From Bacteroidota bacterium (GTDB lineage: Bacteria > Bacteroidota > Ignavibacteria > UBA10030 > UBA8401), in NCBI GenBank assembly GCA_023229405.1, contig JALNZH010000253.1, positions 1 through 5,632 on the forward strand: DNA of 5,632 nucleotides. The letters are read 5' to 3'. A program made the position numbers and the translations under genes. A model generated the notes under the pieces. That model had not been told where the DNA came from and ran no database searches. It saw only the letters and a program-made list of their open reading frames with translations. Positions 1 to 5,051 of the stretch are shown here, in pieces; position 1 is the first letter of the stretch, and the number at the start of each line of letters is the position of its first letter.

Positions 1-462
1 GCTTTTACCAATTTTCACATCATGTCCGATTACAACGTGCGGATGGATCGTGACATGATCATCAATAATGGAATTGTTTCCAACAACAACGTACGGACCG
101 ACGGAACATCCGGTTCCGATCTTCGCACTTTGAGCAATCACCGCAGTGGGATGAATGCCAGGTTCGATGTCGATCTTTTTCGGCGCAAATGTTTCGATGG
201 CGATCACGAACGATGTGTATGGATCATCTAATTTGATTAATGCCGGAGGAAGTTTTGAAAATTTGGAAGGGTCGAATGTGCGGCTGACCAACACACACGA
301 AGCTGCTGTGGTCTCAGCATATTTCTCGTACTTTGGATTGGCGATGAATGCCAGCATGCCGCTGCCGGCTTCCTCTACTTTGGCAACACCGGAAATACGC
401 TGTGCGCCATCCCCAACCACTTCACCATCCAACAATTTTGCTATATCGTGTACTGTTATCAT
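1..462 (-). CDS. lpxD: UDP-3-O-acylglucosamine N-acyltransferase LpxD (N-terminal part, cut by window edge)
   Basis: LpxD catalyses the third step of lipid A synthesis in the cytoplasm: it transfers a 3-hydroxyacyl chain from acyl-ACP to the 2-amino group of UDP-3-O-acylglucosamine. The frame is open from the ATG at 462-460 to base 1, giving 154 codons of an expected roughly 340. Residues 1-95 look like the uridine-binding LpxD N-terminal domain (start MITVHDIAKLLDGEVVGDG, then LAFIANPKYEKYAE at 37-50). From about residue 100 the left-handed beta-helix of hexapeptide repeats begins (IHPTAVIAQSAKIG at 103-116, then further I/V-x-x-G-type turns). The catalytic His and the C-terminal helices lie outside the window. 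The ATG fits the family N-terminus and no other nearby start does. No clear Shine-Dalgarno precedes it: the ten bases before the ATG are the T-rich tail of a hairpin. It follows the second ompH by 40 bases. Identification is firm; only its expression mode is open. Confidence 0.95.
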   Translation of the reverse strand, partial: MITVHDIAKLLDGEVVGDGAQRISGVAKVEEAGSGMLAFIANPKYEKYAETTAASCVLVSRTFDPSKFSKLPPALIKLDDPYTSFVIAIETFAPKKIDIEPGIHPTAVIAQSAKIGTGCSVGPYVVVGNNSIIDDHVTIHPHVVIGHDVKIGKS

Positions 463-498
463 AAAAACAGAAACGAGTCCCAAATGATCGGGACTCGT
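463..498 (-). terminator. Terminator-like hairpin between ompH-2 and lpxD
   Basis: Read on the minus strand, a perfect 9-bp stem (ACGAGTCCC at 498-490 pairing with GGGACTCGT at 481-473) encloses an 8-base loop. It is followed by TTCTGTTTTT, and the next three bases are the lpxD ATG. The stem starts 4 bases after the ompH-2 stop codon. This has the form of a rho-independent terminator, although the stem has only 5 G-C pairs of 9 and the T-tract is interrupted by C and G. Because a same-strand gene starts immediately behind it, partial termination, an mRNA processing or stability element, or control of lpxD translation are all possible. Confidence 0.6.
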
Positions 499-502
499 AT
501 GA

Positions 503-1015
503 TTATTTTTGGATCAATTTGGCAATGATCTTTTGCGTTAAATCATGTTTAGCATTCGCAAACAAGAGCAGCGTTGAACTGCTTCTATCCACGACGTAAT
601 CGTATGCTTCTTCGTCCGCCACATCCTTTACCGCCTTAAAGATTTTTTCCTGAATCGGTTTCATCAGCTCGTTCTGTTTAGTGAACATTTCACCGTTCGT
701 GCCGAACTTTTGATTCCGAAAATCGACGATCTTCTTGTCCATATCCTGCAGTTCTTTTTCCACTTCCGCACGTCGCTTATCGGACATAATCAGTTTACGT
801 TTATCGTAATCATCCACTTTCTTCTGCATCTCCGATGCCAACTGATTCAGGTCCGACTGCCATTGCTGTGCAAGTGCATCGATCTGTTTCTGAGCATCCT
901 GTGCTTCAGGCAGTTGTTCCATTACGGTAGCTGAATTGATGAATGCGATTTTTGTCTGTGCATTCATCAGAATCGATGTCAAGAGTAGCAAACACACCAT
1001 TGTTATAGTTTTCAT
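503..1015 (-). CDS. OmpH/Skp family periplasmic chaperone, second copy
   Basis: This is a predicted periplasmic chaperone of 170 residues, the usual length for OmpH/Skp proteins. The family forms trimers with long coiled-coil arms that hold unfolded outer-membrane proteins on their way to BamA. A signal peptide is visible (MKT, a hydrophobic core VCLLLLTSIL, probable cut at MNA-Q). The short beta segment KIAFINSATVMEQLPEAQDA follows, then a charged helical stretch at about 45-120 rich in K, E, Q and D, and the conserved C-terminal part with MKPIQEKIFKAV and YDYVVDRSSS. The ATG at 1015 was chosen because GAGG sits 6 bases upstream and the signal peptide starts there; the frame stays open further upstream, to 1081, without a recognisable N-terminus. 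It is the tandem paralogue of the gene at 1108-1623, clearly diverged but sharing the NS-T--LPEA-D-Q and MKPIQEK-FKA blocks. It probably belongs to the uppS-bamA transcript. A specialised client range for each copy is plausible but not visible. Confidence 0.92.
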   Translation of the reverse strand: MKTITMVCLLLLTSILMNAQTKIAFINSATVMEQLPEAQDAQKQIDALAQQWQSDLNQLASEMQKKVDDYDKRKLIMSDKRRAEVEKELQDMDKKIVDFRNQKFGTNGEMFTKQNELMKPIQEKIFKAVKDVADEEAYDYVVDRSSSTLLLFANAKHDLTQKIIAKLIQK

Positions 1016-1021
1016 AATCAT

Positions 1022-1025
1022 CCTC
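1022..1025 (-). promoter_or_regulatory. Shine-Dalgarno GAGG fixing the ompH-2 start
   Basis: GAGG on the minus strand lies 6 bases before the ATG at 1015-1013. It favours this start over the ATG two codons upstream (1021-1019), which it directly abuts, and over the far-upstream start at 1081. Confidence 0.7.
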
Positions 1026-1107
1026 AATGAGTTATTCCGAATTCTGTGTACGATGGTTGGTAATACCAAGTGTTTGCCCAATGTCCCCGCAATTGTGACA
1101 CGAATGA

Positions 1108-1623
1108 TTATTTCGAACCGCGTTTCAGCATATCCAACACTTTGAAGGTATAATCAAATTGGGGATCTGCATATAATACCGGAACTTCTGTGGCACGATC
1201 AAGAACGAACGATAATTTTTGTTCCTTCGCCACTTTTTCAATCGCTTTGAAAACCTTTTCCTGGATCGGTTTCATGATTTTTTCGCGTTGCACGGCAAGT
1301 TCCTGTTGTTTTTCCTGACGATATTGGTTCAGTTTCTGTTCGTCTTCCACCAATTCTTTTTGTTTTGCCTGTTTCGACGATTCGTTCAGCATGTTCGACT
1401 GCTTTTGATACTCTTCATATTTCGTCTGGAGTGCTGCGCCCCGTTTTTCAATTTCTTCCTGCCAACCTTTTAGAATACCTTCCAGTTTCGCTTGCGAATC
1501 TTTTGCTTCCGGAAGTTCCTTGATGATTGTTTCTGAATTAACATAACCGATTTTCAATGTCGGTTGTTGTTGTGCGAACGCTGCTGTTGTCACAACCAGT
1601 ACTACGAATAAGAACTTTTTCAC
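1108..1623 (-). CDS. OmpH/Skp family periplasmic chaperone, first copy
   Basis: This is a 171-residue OmpH/Skp-type chaperone, expected to be a soluble periplasmic trimer that protects unfolded outer-membrane proteins and delivers them to BamA. The signal peptide is clear (MKKFLFVVLVVTTAAFA, cut before QQQ). The mature protein opens with the beta segment LKIGYVNSETIIKELPEAKD. It continues with a highly charged coiled coil at about 45-115 (many E, K, Q), and closes with KIMKPIQEKVFKAIEKVAK and LSFVLDRATEVPVLYAD, which rebuild the small beta body. The start is GTG at 1623-1621, supported by AAAGGGG five bases upstream and by the signal peptide directly after it. It lies 51 bases after bamA with no terminator between them, and 92 bases before its paralogue. 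It is more charged and glutamine-rich in the coiled coil than the second copy. Family assignment is secure; division of labour between the two copies is unknown. Confidence 0.94.
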   Translation of the reverse strand: MKKFLFVVLVVTTAAFAQQQPTLKIGYVNSETIIKELPEAKDSQAKLEGILKGWQEEIEKRGAALQTKYEEYQKQSNMLNESSKQAKQKELVEDEQKLNQYRQEKQQELAVQREKIMKPIQEKVFKAIEKVAKEQKLSFVLDRATEVPVLYADPQFDYTFKVLDMLKRGSK

Positions 1624-1628
1624 GATGA

Positions 1629-1635
1629 CCCCTTT
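1629..1635 (-). promoter_or_regulatory. Shine-Dalgarno AAAGGGG for the GTG start of ompH-1
   Basis: AAAGGGG on the minus strand ends 5 bases before the GTG at 1623-1621. It is the strongest ribosome-binding match in the window and makes the non-ATG start credible. Confidence 0.7.
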
Positions 1636-1674
1636 AAATTAGTAGATATGAATTAATGAAAACTACATTCGTCG

Positions 1675-4047
1675 TCAGAATCCTCTCCCGAACTGGAAGT
1701 GGAATTTCCACCCCGTCGGGCTTTTTATGCCGGAGGTGATATTATCGTAACCATAACCGTAATCAAATCCCAACAATCCTATCGGATTGATGAGCAACCT
1801 CGCACCCAGACCGGCCGAGCGTTTCAGATCGAACATTTCGGACTTTGCGGGGGTTTCCCAGGTATTGCCCGCTTCAGCAAATGCAAGAAAGTAAATCGGA
1901 ATTGGATTAAGTGCAACATTAAATCGCAGTTCCGCAGTGTGTTTTGCCATGGCATGCGCCGGAATATATTGACCGTTCACATTTACCGGACCGATACTGC
2001 GGTCTTCGTATCCGCGCAACGGTGTGGTTGCAATCTGGCCCAATCCAGTTCCTCCCATGTTAAAAGTTTCAATAATAGGAATAAACGAGTTTCGTTTATA
2101 CGGGAAAATTACTCCAAACTGTGAACCGAAATACAACGCGACACGGGAACTGTTCAACACAGGCATGTACCAGTCGGCAGAAAATAAATGCTTGTTATAT
2201 TGGGCTGTCCCTGGAAGGATCGGCGCTCCGGCGATTTCTGTGAAAAGTGAGATATTACTTCCCTGTGTGGGAAACAACGGACTGTTGACGCTGTTTCGCT
2301 GTATCACCTGTGAAATACTGAGTTGACTGGTTTTCCCCTCTTGATAATAATAGGAAGCTCCAACATTACTTACTTCCAAATTTTGAAACCGGAATGTCCA
2401 TGTGGCGCTGAAATAATCGTCCGGGAATTTGAATCGGCGTCCTACGCTGATCGTTCCGCCTTGTTGATGGATTGAAGAATAATAATCCTGCTTGGTATCG
2501 TAGAGACTGAAACCGAACGAGGTCGGCGTATCGTACACCCACGGCTCACGGAATGAAATTGAGAATGTCCGGTATCGCGATCCTTCTCCGAATTGCCAAT
2601 CGAAATTCAACACCTGGCCGCCACCGCCGGAGAACGGTTCCGTGATATCAAAATTATTGAACGTCAAACCTAGTGCACCGGTCGCTCCGAACGCACCACT
2701 ATATCCCACAGACGCGTTGAACGTATCACTCGATTTTTCCTCCACATCCAGCACGATATCAACATTCTTGTCGTCGACGAATTTCGTATCCGGTTTTATT
2801 TTTTCCGGATTGAAATAATTCAATACGGAAAGTTGACGAATACTTCGGATGATGTTCGACCGGCTGAAATAATCGCCCGGGCGTACATATAACTCCCGGC
2901 GGATTACTCGCTCTTGCGTTTTAGTGTTTCCGCGTATTTCAACTCCGGCTATTTTAAATTGATTTCGTTCACGAACACGGATGACGATGTCGATTTCATC
3001 TTTCCCTACTTTTTTCTCTTCCGGTTCGATCTGAACAGTCAGATATCCATTATCCAGATACATGGATGAGACATCGGTTTGGTCCTGATTCGCACGTAAA
3101 TTCTGTTCGAACTTTTCCATATCGTACACTTCACCGGATTGAAAACCCAGGCGTTGAATTAATGCCTCGGTGGTAAAGACGGTATTCCCTTCCCAGGTAA
3201 TAGTACGAATTTTGTATTGCGGCCCTTCAAAGAGAACTAATTTCAGAATAATATCTTCCTTGTCATCGCTGAACACGACGGAATCGGATATCAATTCCGC
3301 GTCGCGAAAACCGTTCTTCTTATAGAAATCGATCAGTTTTTTCTTCCCTTCTTCATATTTCTTTTTTTCCAATTTCCCGGAACGCCAGAATTTCCACCAT
3401 GAAGTCGTATTCACATCCGGCAGTTCTCCCTCTAGATCATCGTCTTCGAAAAACGAATTTCCAAAAAATTGAATCTCTCTAATGCGTGCATCATTCCCTT
3501 CGTTTACCGTCAACTTCAAAATCTTTCGGCCTTTCGCAGTCGAATCGGTTGCATCGATCAATTCCGATGTCACCAAAGTTTGCAAATATCCTTCCTCTTC
3601 ATACGCTTTTTTGATAATTTTGGAAATCTTGTTGATTTCCTGAGGAGAAATAATTTGCCCTTTGGTGACATTAATCTTTTTATCCAGATCATCATCATCC
3701 AATTCTTCATTTCCGACATATTCCACTTTTTCCAGCCGCGGGAATTCTTCCACCTGGATAATAAGATACACACCATCTCCGACAAAATTATCAGACTGAA
3801 TATCGACGTTGGCAAAAATCTTCAAGTTCCACAGGCGCATGATCGCATTCCGCGTTTGCTCACCGGGAACCGTGATCTCATCACCCACTTTCAGTCCGGA
3901 ATTTCCGATGACCGCCGCTGGCTCCGCCAATGTATTTCCGGAAACACTGATACCGAGGATTTTATATTGTTTTTGCTGCATGCCCTGCTGAGCAAACAAC
4001 ATTCCGCCAACGCAGAGTAGCGCAATAGCTATTTTTTTTATCGTCAT
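1675..4047 (-). CDS. bamA: Outer membrane protein assembly factor BamA (Omp85)
   Basis: BamA is the core of the BAM complex and folds beta-barrel proteins into the outer membrane. The 790-residue protein has the normal length and layout. It has a signal peptide (MTIKKIAIALLCVGGMLFA, cut before QQ). Five POTRA domains follow at about 27-103, 105-184, 186-276, 277-361 and 362-438, each recognisable by a V/I-x-x-x-GN-type turn (ISVSGNT, VEYVGNE, IQFFGNS, ITWEGNT, VEIRGNT). A 16-strand barrel runs from about 439 to 790. The loop-6 signature is LRGY at 677-680, with the conserved Arg at 678. The protein ends in FHFQFGRGF, with the terminal Phe typical of the beta-signal. POTRA3 carries a Trp-rich insertion (SWWKFW around 216-221), a trait I associate with Bacteroidota-type BamA. 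The ATG at 4047 starts exactly at the signal peptide and lies 10 bases after the uppS stop; the nearest SD-like AGGA is about 16 bases upstream inside uppS, so translational coupling is likely. A longer GTG start at 4074 would spoil the signal peptide. Confidence 0.97.
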   Translation of the reverse strand: MTIKKIAIALLCVGGMLFAQQGMQQKQYKILGISVSGNTLAEPAAVIGNSGLKVGDEITVPGEQTRNAIMRLWNLKIFANVDIQSDNFVGDGVYLIIQVEEFPRLEKVEYVGNEELDDDDLDKKINVTKGQIISPQEINKISKIIKKAYEEEGYLQTLVTSELIDATDSTAKGRKILKLTVNEGNDARIREIQFFGNSFFEDDDLEGELPDVNTTSWWKFWRSGKLEKKKYEEGKKKLIDFYKKNGFRDAELISDSVVFSDDKEDIILKLVLFEGPQYKIRTITWEGNTVFTTEALIQRLGFQSGEVYDMEKFEQNLRANQDQTDVSSMYLDNGYLTVQIEPEEKKVGKDEIDIVIRVRERNQFKIAGVEIRGNTKTQERVIRRELYVRPGDYFSRSNIIRSIRQLSVLNYFNPEKIKPDTKFVDDKNVDIVLDVEEKSSDTFNASVGYSGAFGATGALGLTFNNFDITEPFSGGGGQVLNFDWQFGEGSRYRTFSISFREPWVYDTPTSFGFSLYDTKQDYYSSIHQQGGTISVGRRFKFPDDYFSATWTFRFQNLEVSNVGASYYYQEGKTSQLSISQVIQRNSVNSPLFPTQGSNISLFTEIAGAPILPGTAQYNKHLFSADWYMPVLNSSRVALYFGSQFGVIFPYKRNSFIPIIETFNMGGTGLGQIATTPLRGYEDRSIGPVNVNGQYIPAHAMAKHTAELRFNVALNPIPIYFLAFAEAGNTWETPAKSEMFDLKRSAGLGARLLINPIGLLGFDYGYGYDNITSGIKSPTGWKFHFQFGRGF

Positions 4048-4057
4048 TATAATTCGA

Positions 4058-4900
4058 TTAGATTCCTGAAACACTTTTCAACAACCGCCGCACGTAGTTT
4101 TTCGAAGTAGTTTTTGAAGGGGAACCGATCTGCTCGCTCACTTTGCCGAAGCGTCGTTCGCGAGACTGATACGATTCGATTGCCGCATACAGTTCATTCC
4201 GCCGAAAATCCGGCCACAGAACTTCCGTAACATACATTTCGGAATACGCCAATTGCCATAGAAGAAAATTACTGATTCTGAGTTCGCCGCTGGTGCGGAT
4301 CAACAGATCAGGATCGGGGATATCTTTTGTCGCTAAATTTTTTGAAATCACTTCATCGGTGATGCTTTCCGGTGTGAGCGTTCCGGCTCTCACCTGCTCT
4401 GCAATCCTCTTCATACCGTGAGTAATATCCCACCGACCGCTGTAACTTAATGCCAATACCAGTGTTAAACCGGTATTATTTTTTGTCAATTCTATGGCGT
4501 CAAGAAATTCATCCTGTGCATCCTGAGGAAGTGATGCAAAGTCGCCAATCGTTTTAACGCGGACATTGTTCGTATGCAACCTGTCTCGTTCATCACGAAG
4601 CGAACTGACAAGCAACCGCATGAGAATTGAGACTTCTTCTTTCGGACGATTCCAATTTTCCGTAGAGAATGTATACAACGTAAGATATTTCACACCGATT
4701 TGTCCACACGTTTCCACGATATCACGAACGGAGTTAACCCCCTCATGATGTCCGGCAACACGCGGTAATGCCCGTTTCTTTGCCCACCGTCCATTTCCGT
4801 CCATGATAACAGCAATATGTGCAGGAATATTTCCGTGCTTTTGCAGTCGTTCTTGCAGTTTTTTATCCTGACTCACCGGACGAGTCATCGTTTTAGCCAA
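4058..4900 (-). CDS. uppS: Isoprenyl transferase / undecaprenyl diphosphate synthase (cis-prenyltransferase)
   Basis: UppS condenses farnesyl diphosphate with eight isopentenyl diphosphates to give the C55 carrier lipid precursor for peptidoglycan and O-antigen. It acts in the cytoplasm at the inner membrane. With the start used here (280 residues) all key family motifs are present. HIAVIMDGNGRWAKKR carries the Mg-binding Asp34, GHHEG contains His51, and TFSTENWNRP contains Asn82. RTSGELRISNFLLWQ holds the diphosphate-binding Arg202, Arg208 and Ser210, and Glu221 follows in YSEMY. After the usual RERRFGKVSEQI ending there is an extra basic tail of about 22 residues (SPSKTTSKNYVRRLLKSVSGI), making it longer than the common 240-255. 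Start choice is uncertain: TTG at 4900 has GGAGAG four bases upstream; ATG at 4888 (276 residues) has no well-spaced SD; TTG at 4912 overlaps the SD. It heads the leftward gene group, 10 bases before bamA. Chain length made (C55 or other) cannot be read here. Confidence 0.95.
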   Translation of the reverse strand: MAKTMTRPVSQDKKLQERLQKHGNIPAHIAVIMDGNGRWAKKRALPRVAGHHEGVNSVRDIVETCGQIGVKYLTLYTFSTENWNRPKEEVSILMRLLVSSLRDERDRLHTNNVRVKTIGDFASLPQDAQDEFLDAIELTKNNTGLTLVLALSYSGRWDITHGMKRIAEQVRAGTLTPESITDEVISKNLATKDIPDPDLLIRTSGELRISNFLLWQLAYSEMYVTEVLWPDFRRNELYAAIESYQSRERRFGKVSEQIGSPSKTTSKNYVRRLLKSVSGI

Positions 4901-4904
4901 GGAA

Positions 4905-4910
4905 CTCTCC
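4905..4910 (-). promoter_or_regulatory. Shine-Dalgarno GGAGAG that bears on the uppS start
   Basis: GGAGAG on the minus strand is 4 bases before TTG (4900-4898) and 16 bases before ATG (4888-4886). Normal spacing therefore favours the TTG start; start-codon preference favours the ATG. Confidence 0.5.
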
Positions 4911-4968
4911 AAAATTGTTCGTGTTTGGACAATTCCGATTGAAATTCATCGTACTGTCCCAAAAAAAC

Positions 4969-4998
4969 TATCGAAAGATACTCTTTTATCGAGAGATA
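4969..4998. repeat. Two near-identical 12-base palindromic repeats in the divergent promoter region
   Basis: TATCGAAAGATA (4969-4980) and TATCGAGAGATA (4987-4998) are direct repeats with 11 of 12 identical bases, 18 bases apart start to start. Each is itself an inverted repeat, TATC-N4-GATA. The left copy overlaps the predicted -10 of uppS and the right copy abuts its -35 region. The arrangement resembles a tandem operator for a dimeric regulator, but no regulator gene is in view and the motif is AT-rich and short enough to be chance. Confidence 0.5.
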
Positions 4999-5004
4999 AT
5001 CAAC
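4973..5004 (-). promoter_or_regulatory. Candidate promoter of the uppS-bamA-ompH group
   Basis: On the minus strand GTTG (5004-5001) is followed after 20 bases by TATCTTTC (4980-4973). This fits the Bacteroidota primary-sigma pattern (TTTG, about 19-21 bases, TAnnTTTG) with one mismatch in each element. Read as a sigma-70 promoter it is TTGATT, 17 bases, TATCTT (4 of 6 in each box). Transcription would start near 4967-4969, giving a leader of about 70 bases before uppS. It is the only plausible promoter I found upstream of the leftward genes. Confidence 0.45.
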
Positions 5005-5017
5005 GGATTTAGACGGC

Positions 5018-5047
5018 TTTGATGAAGGGAAGTTCCTCAGTATATTG
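5018..5047 (+). promoter_or_regulatory. Candidate promoter of the flavoprotein gene
   Basis: TTTG (5018-5021), 19 bases, TATATTG (5041-5047) fits the Bacteroidota promoter pattern with one base missing from the TAnnTTTG box. As a sigma-70 promoter it reads TTGATG, 16 bases, TATATT (4 of 6 and 5 of 6). The expected start of transcription falls on or next to the ATG at 5052, implying a leaderless or nearly leaderless message. Confidence 0.4.
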
Positions 5048-5051
5048 ATGT

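Noticed and set aside
155..487. Plus-strand open frame of 110 codons
   Set aside because: It is antisense to lpxD, whose minus-strand frame carries clear family motifs. The plus frame has no recognisable domain and no ribosome site.
1057..1069. Inverted repeat TTGGTATTACCAA between the two ompH genes
   Set aside because: The stem is only 5 bp, no T-run follows on either strand, and it does not coincide with a promoter element, so it is treated as chance.
1016..1081. Longer N-terminus of ompH-2 starting at 1081
   Set aside because: The extra 22 residues are not signal-like and would bury the real signal peptide; GAGG with 6-base spacing supports the start at 1015.
1219..1473. Plus-strand frame rich in Phe and Leu, looking like a membrane peptide
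   Set aside because: It is the reverse complement of the Lys/Glu/Gln-rich coiled coil of ompH-1; Phe and Leu are the expected antisense of such codons.
3469..4020. Plus-strand open frame of 183 codons
   Set aside because: It is antisense to the POTRA1-2 part of bamA, with no domain, and is explained by codon bias of the real gene.
4048..4074. Longer bamA starting at GTG 4074
   Set aside because: It would add nine polar residues before a complete signal peptide and overlap the end of uppS; ATG 4047 fits better.
5022..5048. Eight-codon frame before the flavoprotein, as a leader peptide gene
   Set aside because: It has no ribosome site and overlaps the predicted promoter, so it is probably not even transcribed.
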